Shown here in pieces: positions 19,094 to 27,228 of a stretch of DNA of 27,228 nucleotides; the stretch's first letter is position 1, and the number at the start of each line of letters is the position of its first letter. The DNA lies in contig RXOD01004162.1 in assembly GCA_005223375.1 (NCBI GenBank), positions 1 through 27,228 of the forward strand, written 5' to 3'. A model generated the notes under the pieces. The model had not been told where the DNA came from. It searched no databases and saw only the letters and a program-made list of their open reading frames with translations. A program made the translations under genes and the position numbers. The DNA comes from Amoebophrya sp. AT5.2. Taxonomy: Eukaryota; Sar; Dinophyceae; Syndiniales; Amoebophryaceae.

Positions 19094-20602
19094 ATGTGTG
19101 TCGCGCCGTCTTCAAACGCCAAGCCCGCGGGAAGGGGAGGGGCACCAGCCGCGCAGTCCGAAGAAAGCAGCGGCGCGGCGCTGGAGGACCATGATCAACG
19201 CGCACTCTCTGCTTCCCGGCGCATCAGGTGGCCGCTCTGGGGCCACGACAAAGGGCACGACCACAAAGGTGGCAGTTCCTCCAGCACCAGCCCCCGGGGC
19301 TCCACCGGATCTACGGAGAATCATGCCGCAGAAGCTTCTCCTTCCAGCGTCCTGACAATCCAGTACTTTCCGCGCGGCACTCAGCATTGGCCAGCAGCAT
19401 CTTCCGCAACTTCTCCCACCACCTCCTCCTTCGAGCATTTCTACCCAGCACGTCGACCTCCAGATGAACCCTCCTTCGCAAGAGAAGTCGCCGCCTCTCT
19501 GAAGCGCGAAGGCATCGCCGTGGTACGCAACGTGATTCCCGCAGAACTTGTGCGCGGGGCGCGGGAGGACGCGATCGCCGAGCAGGAAAACCTCCTCAAC
19601 CGGCTGGATGTGCAGCAGGACGCGCGCGTCCTCCGGGTCTTGGAACACGAAAACCTTGCAAAACTGATAAAAGAAGCGCTTATGGAGCTGATGTGCAACA
19701 TGGAGGACGAAAATTCATCTTGCTGTGGCGCTGGCGACGAAGAAGTTTTACTTGCCGAGGACAAGGGCAGCCGGCGCGAGTGTGAGGAATCAGAATCTAA
19801 GCGAGAAGAACCACTACATCAAGATCAGCATGTGCCGGCGGTGGAGACGACGACTTTCAAGTGGCTCCGCTGCGTGAAGGAGAAACTGTACACCGGACTG
19901 CACCAGGATTTGTTTTACCTGGGCAACGACAACTATCTCACCGCCTGGATCCCGTTTCTGGACAACACCGACCTCAAGCACGGCGCCTTGACGTGGCTGG
20001 CGGACGATGATGAAAGAACGAGTACGAGTTCCACTTCCACTTCCAGTCCGAGTCTTGCGACATCTTCAACGACAGCAAGTACGAACACGAGTCCGACGAG
20101 CGAATGCGAATGCGAAGAAACCACCGAGGAAAACAAGAAAGTCACCACGTCGGCATCACCAGCTGTGGTCTCATCATCTGCCGCCACCACGAGAAGCTCC
20201 TGCAGCAACAACGGGACCACCGCCGGCTGGCTGGACTTGGACGCGTCGAAGTTCCCGGTGCCACCCGGGAAGGTTTGGAGGTCCACCTCCTTTCAGGCCG
20301 GGGACGTGGCAATTTTTGACATGCGGCTACTGCACATGACGGTGCCGAACCTCAGCGGCATAAACCGTATCTCCTGCGACACGCGATGGCGTCTTGCAAG
20401 CTGTCGTGGTACTGGTGAGCAAAGCGAAGGAGTCAGCCAAGAAGGAGCCGATGGTGGTCCACGTGCTACAAAACGTAGGAAAATCGAGGGCACTATTCAG
20501 GAGCAACAGCGGAAACTACGACCACTGTACTACGATGCAGAACAGGCGGCGCAAATAAAAGAGCCCCGCTTGCAATGGCAAGTCTTAGCATGTTGTGAAT
20601 AA
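19094..20602 (+). CDS. Phytanoyl-CoA dioxygenase (PhyH)-family 2OG-Fe(II) oxygenase, 502 aa
   Basis: Single frame. Residues 1-115 are Ser/Pro/Gly-rich and probably disordered. The fold starts with the N-terminal helix and strand typical of PhyH proteins (LKREGIAVVRNVIPAELV, from about 136). Metal ligands are visible: HQD (H270, D272) in TGLHQDLFYLGND and distal H414 in DMRLLHMTVPN. R431 in CDTRWR is the expected 2-oxoglutarate arginine. HGALTWLADD precedes a Ser/Thr-rich insertion of about 70 residues between the HxD and the distal histidine, and an acidic insertion (about 210-240) lies before the HxD. KRRK at 460-463 is nuclear-localisation-like. PhyH enzymes hydroxylate lipids, small molecules or, rarely, macromolecules; the substrate here cannot be told. 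It directly follows another 2OG oxygenase gene on the same strand. AATAAA overlaps the stop. Confidence 0.85.
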   Translation: MCVAPSSNAKPAGRGGAPAAQSEESSGAALEDHDQRALSASRRIRWPLWGHDKGHDHKGGSSSSTSPRGSTGSTENHAAEASPSSVLTIQYFPRGTQHWPAASSATSPTTSSFEHFYPARRPPDEPSFAREVAASLKREGIAVVRNVIPAELVRGAREDAIAEQENLLNRLDVQQDARVLRVLEHENLAKLIKEALMELMCNMEDENSSCCGAGDEEVLLAEDKGSRRECEESESKREEPLHQDQHVPAVETTTFKWLRCVKEKLYTGLHQDLFYLGNDNYLTAWIPFLDNTDLKHGALTWLADDDERTSTSSTSTSSPSLATSSTTASTNTSPTSECECEETTEENKKVTTSASPAVVSSSAATTRSSCSNNGTTAGWLDLDASKFPVPPGKVWRSTSFQAGDVAIFDMRLLHMTVPNLSGINRISCDTRWRLASCRGTGEQSEGVSQEGADGGPRATKRRKIEGTIQEQQRKLRPLYYDAEQAAQIKEPRLQWQVLACCE

Positions 20603-20603
20603 A
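20598..20603 (+). terminator. AATAAA overlapping the stop codon (possible polyadenylation signal)
   Basis: The hexamer includes the last base pairs before and the whole TAA stop of the PhyH-like gene, as in the upstream oxygenase gene. Confidence 0.3.
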
Positions 20604-20969
20604 CGTAAAACCATGTTGGGAGCATACGACCAACACCAGGCCCAAGCCGCGACAGCACAATCAGGAATTTAACAGGTCAATCATTTAGACCCACGGTTTG
20701 CAAGGAGCACGGAATTGCGTGTTCTCGCCTCGACCACTGAGCGAGCGAGTGGTGCGAGCGATCATGAAACAGCTGCACCACAGAAAGGAGTTTATTATGA
20801 ACGCTCTTGGCCGCGAACGCGATCCAACAGAAAAAAGTCGTAAAGGAACGAGTACAGCTATAGCCACATAGTACTAGTACAGCCACCACATAGTACTAGT
20901 ACAGTACAGCCACAGTGGACCAAAGGCAAAGCCAAAACTTTTTCTGTCTTCATCATCCATCATCAGAAG
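20603..20969. other. Intergenic region containing a short tandem repeat
   Basis: 367 nt between the PhyH-like gene and the Arg/Ser-rich protein gene. It presumably holds the 3' UTR of the first and the leader of the second. Apart from the 22-nt repeat annotated separately, nothing stands out. Confidence 0.5.
20864..20904. repeat. Two copies of a 22-nt tandem repeat with a palindromic core
   Basis: CCACATAGTACTAGTACAG occurs at 20864-20882 and at 20886-20904, a period of 22. Each copy contains the perfect palindrome GTACTAGTAC. A further partial copy (GTACAGCCACA) follows. The array ends about 65 nt upstream of the ATG at 20970, so it could be a protein-binding element or simple slippage. Confidence 0.75.
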
Positions 20970-23900
20970 ATGCGCAATCCTCTTCTGCGGTGGCAGGTGC
21001 CCGCAAGCTCTCCCCAGAGCTGGACCTCCTCGTCACCTGACAGTATCAGGGATGAAGCTTCCAATGTCACGCTCAACAACTGGTCCAAGAAGACGAACCA
21101 GATGTTTCGCCAGGTGTCGCGGGGAAGCAGCAATTGCAATGGCGCGAACAAGAAAACGGCGTCCGGACCAGCCTCGCTCGCACAGCGAGGTAGGTGTAGG
21201 ACTGCTTTACTTTGCTACTTTTGTCTTTCTTGCCACAGGAATTTATTATGGTTTGCATTCAACGTGATTCTCTCATTCGCATCAGTTTTCCTCCCGCGTC
21301 CGCGCATTGTCGAAAAGCCGCCTGCAGCGACCCTTTTCGAGGACGGCGACAGCGGCGCAGAAAGAGAGGACCCGCTGCGTTTTCCTGCTCGACCCGTTTT
21401 GAAGCGATTCTCTTCTTTGTCGAACGTTTCGCCAAAGAAGCTTGTGACGGTGAAGCCGTTTGTGTTTACGTCGAAAAGAACTACCACTACGACATCGCCA
21501 CCTCCACTGAATGCGAATCGCGCCGGTCGTGCGCCCCCGGCGCCGTCGGTTCGGACGAGCACATCTTCCTCGTCATCAAGTTGTTCGAGTTCTTCTTCGG
21601 GAGCTCCTTTTCCGCCCCGATTCTCCGGTAGCGGTGATGACGTGACGAGATGCAGCACGGGGTCTGTGAAACTTAAACCTGCAGAGAATCTTGTTCAACA
21701 TCAAGACCATTCCGTTCTTATGAACAAGACCATGCCCGACAAGAACCGCGCGCCATCCTGGAGCAACCGCGCGAGGTCCCGGTCGAAGCCGCGGGAAGAT
21801 GATCGTCGTGATGTGGATGACGAAGTCCCCATGTACCAGTTCCCCCTCCCAGTGTACCAGCCGCCGCCCCGAAGCACCAGCAGGCCCAAGCTCGGAATCA
21901 AGTTTGTGAAGGTTGCGAGTCCTCCCTTCCTGAAGATCTCGACTCAGTCCAAGTCTCGGAATAATTCGACGACTTCTTCTTGTTCGTGGCGAAGCCGCAG
22001 CGGGCAGTACCACAACAACCTCGTGCCAGATTCTGACGGCGCCGACGATCCACTCATGCGGCCACAGCATCTCGACGATTACGCGCCCCCGCACGGCGAC
22101 AAGGACAGTCGCGTCCCTTTTCACGACGGTGGAGATGCAGATCTCGCCAACGCCGATGCGGATGCGACAGCGCAATTCGATTTATTCGAGTACAAATTCG
22201 CCCCGTGCTACGCTCCTGGCCAAGAGCAAGGCGAAGACGACACCGACCGGCAAAACATTTGTTGGCGACCCGCAGGAGCAGGCTGCTCAGCGACCGACAG
22301 CGACCTGCAGCTGAGCAGCCTTCTGCGGGACAGCAACGAGCCCGAGCCGCAGCCGAGTTCCTCCGCGTCCGCTGCCACGTCGCGGCAGCATTCGAAAGCC
22401 CACAAAGTGCAGCAGTGGGCAGAGCGGCAACAAGGCAGGCTGCGGCGGTTGAGCGAGAAAATGCTGGACGGGCTGCTCGCGGAATCGACGCCCAGATCTG
22501 CCGGGGGCGGCGGAGGTGGAAGCCGCGATGCCCGTGACTGGGAACAGGACGACGAGGACCGTGTCCCTGATGAGCACGATATCGAGGAAGAAGAAGAAGA
22601 AGACAGGTGGAATCAAAAACACCAAAACCAACCTCCTCCACGACCCGCAGCTGCGCATGGGCGCGCTGAATCAGAAGATGCCGCAGATGAAGGTCTGGCA
22701 GGGAAGCGCAAAGGTCGCGTTTCAGTGACATTTATTCGAGATGATGTTGACGAGGGGATGGCGAGCATGAGCGAAAACGGCCGCCCTGATAAGGAACAGA
22801 CGTCGGGGAGGGCTAGCGCGAGAACTTCCAGTTGTTCCAAGGACAGAAAACGGGCAGGACGCAAAAGCAGAGACGCTCGTACAGGCCGACGTGGTGAGCG
22901 AAGAACCTCTACCTCTTTAGAGGACGACCGGCCGCAAATAACCCGTCCGCGTCGTCGGAGGCGCAGCAAAAGCAAGGAGCCTTCGCCGCCTGCGGCCACG
23001 ACTGCCGAGACTCGTCGCTCGATTCGCCGCAAATATATTGAGCCGCAATTTCTGCTGCAGTTTCCGCCGCAGCCGATCGATCCGCGACACAATCTCCTCG
23101 CTATGGAGGGGGACAGGGATCTTCTTCACGGCCAGCAAGATGACCTCCAAGAGCAGCTCTGCGACGTCGCGATTCCGCAATCCGAGAGCCGGCGGAAAAC
23201 GCTGCACCAATCGGTATCGGATCAACATTCCAGAACGCAGCTGCGCCAAGTCACGTTGCTTGACGAAAACAACCGCATTTCGGACATTTCTGTGCACCCG
23301 AGCTCGCTGCTCCGTCATCACGACTTCAAAAACCTCACCTTTGAGGTGTCCCCGGCAGAGGGAAGGGGTGCGGGAGGCGAGGCGGGGGCCAGCGCCAGCA
23401 GCAACGCGTCGTCGTGTTCCAGCTCGTCGGCCTCGTCCACAACGACCTCGGACGCGGGACGTCGCGACGGGAACAGCTGTCGTGGATCCATACAGTATGC
23501 TTCCGGTTCCGCTGCAACTGCCCCCGATCATGTCGGGCGACAGAGCACGGACAGCAGGGGAGCACTGGCGCCGCCGGTGGAGCCGTCGCCTAGCAGTATT
23601 AACCTACCTTGCTGCAGCGAATCTTCTAGCTTTCACAAGATCGATGTCGATCATGATGATCAAATCCAAATGTATGAGGAAAAGCGAATGCGATTGCGAT
23701 CCTGTTCGATCAACATTTTTTACCACTGGCTCGAGGTCCTACGAATTGAATTCCACTTGAACAACGTCAACGTCAGGCGACAGCCACAGCTGGACGTACA
23801 TTTGGCGCGGCAGCGATGCGATAGTGATCAACGGCGGGGGCGAAGACGCTAGTACGGGACCAGGCGTGGGCGTCCAAGTTCAACCGACTCATGACGGTTC

Positions 23901-25064
23901 TACAACCTCGCGCACGGAGTCGCAGACGCCTTTTTCCGAAGGTGGCACATCTAGCGGCGTCTTCCCGCCAGCGTTCCCGTCTGCTGCGAGCCGACCGGGT
24001 GGAAGTTGTGGGGTGGGCAAGTTGAAACTCGGCCAGGTGGCGCAGGCGCTCCAAGGCGGCGACGACGCCGGGGCGAAGAGGGCTGCCCTAGGACCGTCGT
24101 GGGTCAGAAAGGTGCGCGCGCATTTGTCGTGGTCTGGAAAGTTTCGCTTTTGACCCTTCTTCTTTTTATATATAGTACATCGTGCGAGCGCCGCCGCCCG
24201 CAGCCAGAAAAATCAGAATACTCAAACAATGAATGTCGAACCGTGCTGGCGCAAAAAAATGGAAATCCTGCCCAGCACGACGACCATGCCGCGAATGCGG
24301 AGCCGCCGGAGGTTCTTAACCCTGCCTTGGGAACATCTTCATCTTCAAGCAGTAGTCCTCCGATAATGGGTTCTTGTGACGAGCAAGGGCGTGCGATCGA
24401 GCGCAAGTTGGTTTTCATCCCGCAGAAAAACAAAATGTTGTTCGTGAACGCCAAGGCCCCGTTCGCGCCACCCAAGGGGATCACGCGGCCGCACGATTTG
24501 AGATTCCGCAAAATGCTGTACGGCGGGGGCTCCGGCATGACGATGGGGGACCGGGTCCGGTCCTGCTGGCCGGGCGGCGGAAATCGGGGGCAGAGCAAAT
24601 CCACAACAGGAGGCGCGGCCGGAGATCTTCATGCCACGTCAGCTGGCAGAAAGAGTAGCAAGAGCCGAAAGAACATCTTTAGATACCTGAACAACAACTC
24701 GTCTACCACGCACCAGGAAGAGGTGGATAAAGAGAATCATCAGTTGTACAACTACGGGTATCATTCAAGGCGCCAGGGGATGCAGTATCAGCAGCACTTG
24801 CACGACGGAATGGATCAAGAGCAGCTGCACCAGCTGCATTCGTCGTCGTGGCTGCACGTCAACGCGTGGGTGAAGCTCCCGGAGCGACTGTGCGTCGACG
24901 GAGTGGAGGTCGTCGGGGGAGGTGGCGGGGGCCAAACAGATGACACCAAAAGCAAGAAGCAATTACTGCTGGAAGGCGGGCAATGCAGCGAAAAAGTCCC
25001 CGTCGACCTCTACTTCGGGACAAAGCCGCCAGACCACCCTGACGACGTGGTGCTCATATCATGA
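20970..25064 (+). CDS. Arg/Ser-rich single-pass membrane protein of unknown function, three exons, about 1273 aa
   Basis: Proposed exons are 20970-23595, 23777-24111 and 24204-25064, using GT-AG sites with matching phases (1, 0) and a total of 3822 nt. The first junction is the less certain, because its donor lies in a region open in two frames. A hydrophobic segment at residues 78-109 ends in NLLWFAFNVILSFASVF, a probable membrane anchor near the N-terminus. The long middle is low complexity: Ser/Thr runs, Arg/Ser-rich stretches, Gln/His-rich parts and acidic Glu runs. Exon 2 starts with HSWTYIWRGSDAIVINGGG, which looks folded. Exon 3 contains KLVFIPQKNKMLFVNAKAP and ends with WLHVNAWVKLPERLCVDGVE and a charged tail. 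I recognise no domain. A 45-nt stretch at 21194-21238 may be an intron whose retention keeps the frame. The ATG follows AAG. Confidence 0.6.
21194..21238 (+). other. Possible 45-nt frame-preserving mini-intron
   Basis: GTGTAG at 21194, a long pyrimidine-rich stretch and CCACAG at 21238 frame a 45-nt segment of 15 codons without a stop. It has the same length and general make-up as the 45-nt intron at 3136-3180. Splicing would shorten the hydrophobic segment but leave NLLWFAFNVILSF. A second donor, GTAGGT at 21190, would shift the frame and stop within ten codons. Confidence 0.4.
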
Positions 25065-25441
25065 CGAAGCGGTACCGGTCCGCGCGACAAGATTGACGAG
25101 TTCTGTTCCTCTCGCTTCTAATTTAAGTTCATCAAGTTTAAGTTTTCTTTTTAAATCTCAAACTCAATCTCAAACAGGCATCATGATTTGATAAAGCAAA
25201 AGCATGTTGTAGCTAAAAGAAAGTTAATCACATTCGTCCGCCTCCGCGTCGTGCACAAGAATGAAACAAAAAGAATAGAAATGGTCAGGTTTTCCACTTG
25301 CATTTTCCTTCCACCACTAACGCTATCGCAGAAGCCAGCTTGTCCAATACTTCACTTCGAGTCCTTGAGTTCGGTTATTCGCGTTCGCCGATTACTGATG
25401 TACAACTACTTTTATTCGAGTCGCAGTCGCCACGCCTACGT

Positions 25442-25513
25442 CCTAGAAAGAAAGCAAGCGCGAACTTTTCCCACATTTCCTTGGGGGAAGTATACGCGCT
25501 TGCTTTTCTAGAA
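25442..25513. repeat. Imperfect inverted repeat (hairpin) with a perfect 12-bp core
   Basis: AAAGCAAGCGCG (25451-25462) is the exact reverse complement of CGCGCTTGCTTT (25495-25506). The arms extend outward through CCTAGAAAG against TTCTAGAA, and inward through AACTTTTCCC against GGGGAAGTATA with small bulges. The loop is about 30 nt. It could be a small inverted-repeat transposable element remnant or a structured RNA; only one copy is in this window. Confidence 0.8.
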
Positions 25514-26111
25514 TGGACCAAAGCCCAACAATCCGGAATACGTAAACCTACCCCTACCGCTCCGCGCAGCCGCCAAGCTGACCGTGAACTTCGAAGGTAT
25601 TCCGAAAGAAACAATAACAAAGTCGAGAACGACCATTAGCTATGCCTAAACAGTAGAGCAGGACCAGCTACCATAGATCTTGATGTGTAGGCACACGCTT
25701 TCGCTTTAACAACTCTCAACACTCCTCTTTTGCTGTGAAAGTGAATCTCCTTGCAGTTTCATTCGCGCCTGGCACATAAGCATAACGCTAAAGGGGGTCT
25801 CAATCTCTAGTACCGTTGCTTGCCGATGCCGGGGGTGCGCCAAACTTGGTAATTCAAACGATTTATCTCACCAAGCGAGCCGTCCGATGTAAACGGTCAC
25901 TAAGTAATGACGAGAAAATGAACAGGTCAACTGCGCGTGTATACTACCGATTGCTTGCCAGCACCTCAAGAACTCACAACCACAAGTACTTAGACAAAAC
26001 GCGGGGAGGAACCCCTTTCGTGGACTGAAAAGCAACTGAAACAGCTTCTATTTGCCTCGATTTCGAATCGCGACTAGGAGTTATTCGGCAACTTGAACTT
26101 TTTCTTTGTAG

Positions 26112-26253
26112 ATGAAGGCAAATGTTCTTTTTAAGGCCGGTCGTGTTAATGTGCTCTTTGTCGCGATTGACAAAGAAACCGAACGACGGTTAACTGCGAG
26201 GAGCAGCATCAGGTGGAGCAACTTCGGAGAAACAAATTCAGAGCCAGCTACAG
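26112..26253 (+). CDS. Candidate 5' exon of the downstream protein kinase
   Basis: AACTTTTTCTTTGTAG ends at 26111, directly before an ATG. The frame runs on as MKANVLFKAGRVNVLFVAID for 47 codons plus one base to a GTACAA donor at 26254. Joined to an acceptor AG at 26491-26492 the frame passes in phase 1 through GAG GCT CGA TCG GAG AAG into the kinase ATG at 26510. The fit of frame and sites supports it, but both sites are common strings. Unspliced, it would be a 54-residue frame ending at 26276. Confidence 0.3.
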
Positions 26254-26509
26254 GTACAACAACGCTCAATTACTGAGCAACGGTTGCTGAACGTGAACCG
26301 ATTCTCAACCTGTTGCGGCGCTGGGGTCGCGTAGTTGTTCAAGCTCGCATGCTGGTGGATGGGAGAGCGCTGGAGGGGAGCGAGCTGGAAAGTTTTCACG
26401 CCGAAATGATAAGGCAAAAAAATAAAGCAAAGGCTAGCCAAGCACGGACACGGTGCTGGCGTGGTAGCCGTAGCCACCAATCAATCTACTAGAGGCTCGA
26501 TCGGAGAAG

Positions 26510-27228
26510 ATGCCCTCCATTCTCGTCGGAAAGTATCTGCTCCACACCGACGTGCGGCTCGGTTCTGGGGGGTTCGGCGAGGTGCATGCGGCTTCTCTCA
26601 GAGGCTCTGTGGAGGTGGAGGATTTTGCGATCAAGGTGGGCAAGCGGAACAACAAGAAACTGGTGCGTAGAGACCAAAACGAGCTGCACATCTTGCAGTC
26701 CATCAAGCACCCTAATATCGTGGAGCTCTGCGACCACTTCACCGCGGACCATGGCCGACTGCACCTCGTGATGCGGAGGGCTGCAGGAGATTTGACGACC
26801 ATGGTCACGAATTTTCACTCGATGAGGAACTTCGTGAACTTCTCGCCAAAGTGCTTCGGCGGAGGAACCTTTCGGCGAGAAGAGGGGGGATCGCATGCAG
26901 CTGCTGCTGTAGGGGAGGCAGCAGCTCCATGTGGCGCCACGACGAGGACCACGACCAGCGCCACACGACAGCACCCGATGAACATCGGCACGCGATCGAC
27001 GCAGCCACCCCCTCCACCTCCATGCCCCAAAAACGAAAGCAGCAACCAAAACGAAATCCACCCCAACCAATTTGGCGCTTACGAGCAGTGGAACTGCTCG
27101 CTGCAGATCTGCCTCGGGCTGGAATTTCTGCACAACAAGAACATCCTCCACCGGGATCTGAAGCCGGAGAACATCCTGTTCTTCCGCGGGGCAGGCAGCG
27201 GCGTGCACTTACAGCTCAAAAAAATGCA
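26510..27228 (+). CDS. Serine/threonine protein kinase, N-terminal part (runs off the window)
   Basis: Open from an ATG at 26510 (preceded by GAAG) to the window end, about 239 residues. Kinase subdomains in order: glycine-rich loop GSGGFGEV (18-25), catalytic lysine K42 in FAIK, helix C glutamate E58 in NELHIL, HPNIVEL, a hinge LVMRRAAGDL, and the catalytic loop HRDLKPEN with H214, D216, K218 and N221. These mark an active Ser/Thr-type kinase. An insertion of about 80 residues, rich in Ala/Thr/Pro/Gly, lies between the hinge and helix E (YEQWNCSLQICLGLEFLH), where such kinases usually have a few residues. The DFG segment and C-lobe are beyond the window. The subfamily cannot be assigned; ILHRDLKPENIL would fit CAMK- or ULK-like groups. 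A 5' exon at 26112-26253 is possible. Confidence 0.85.
   Translation, partial: MPSILVGKYLLHTDVRLGSGGFGEVHAASLRGSVEVEDFAIKVGKRNNKKLVRRDQNELHILQSIKHPNIVELCDHFTADHGRLHLVMRRAAGDLTTMVTNFHSMRNFVNFSPKCFGGGTFRREEGGSHAAAAVGEAAAPCGATTRTTTSATRQHPMNIGTRSTQPPPPPPCPKNESSNQNEIHPNQFGAYEQWNCSLQICLGLEFLHNKNILHRDLKPENILFFRGAGSGVHLQLKKM

Larger units (their letters stand above)
25065..26509. other. Long intergenic region with a strong hairpin and a possible 5' exon
   Basis: 1.4 kb, AT-rich in its first part. At 25110-25175 there are repeated TTTAAGTT and CTCAAACTC-like words. A large inverted repeat lies at 25442-25513 and a candidate kinase 5' exon at 26112-26253, both annotated separately. A 107-codon frame from 25188 and an 80-codon minus-strand frame near 26238-26480 have no recognisable features. 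Confidence 0.4.

Noticed and set aside
23038..23760. Alternative plus-strand frame overlapping the Arg/Ser-rich gene, with a hydrophobic end
   Set aside because: The main frame stays open for over 870 codons through this region; the alternative is Arg-rich shadow sequence, although it makes the first exon junction less certain.
1..27228. tRNA, rRNA, snRNA, spliced-leader RNA genes and CRISPR arrays
   Set aside because: I looked for T-loop words, U2/U6 cores, the full leader sequence and regularly spaced repeats and found none; a covariance-model search would be decisive.

Overview
The window looks like nuclear DNA of a compact-genome protist. The best guess is an alveolate of the dinoflagellate/Syndiniales type, with moderate to low confidence. 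Reasons: all eight genes or gene parts read on the plus strand; exons are GC-rich and intergenic DNA is AT-richer; proteins are long and carry Ala/Ser/Thr/Gly-rich insertions; introns are GT-AG, from 45 to about 630 nt; domains are eukaryotic in type. There is no bacterial operon structure, and I found no rRNA, tRNA or CRISPR array.

Layout: (1) 61-462, the tail of a gene entering from the left. (2) 1221-3510, a six-exon gene of unknown function (346 aa), rebuilt with GT-AG sites whose phases all agree. (3) 4847-9115, the most striking gene: an uninterrupted 1422-aa protein with a degenerate ABC-ATPase half, an intact ABC ATPase and a GNAT acetyltransferase, the arrangement of prokaryotic and phage COG2401 proteins, followed by an acidic region and four AT-hooks. 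(4) 9792-10508, a hypothetical protein. (5) 11012-15279, a two-exon gene for a two-pass membrane protein with a dCache-like extracellular sensor domain. Its only intron carries, in antisense, a fragment closely related to the 3' end of the next gene. (6) 16163-18370, a 2-oxoglutarate/Fe(II) oxygenase-like protein. (7) 19094-20602, a phytanoyl-CoA dioxygenase (PhyH)-like 2OG oxygenase. (8) 20970-25064, a three-exon, Arg/Ser-rich, single-pass protein of unknown function. (9) 26510 to the window end, the 5' part of a Ser/Thr protein kinase.

How they may work together: no pathway is proven. The ABC-GNAT protein has AT-hooks, and both 2OG oxygenases have basic KKRK/KRRK nuclear-localisation-like motifs, so three neighbouring genes may act in the nucleus on chromatin or nucleic acid. 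This is inference. The Cache receptor and the kinase suggest separate signalling roles. The leading candidate for an undescribed system is the tandem ABC-GNAT-AT-hook protein.
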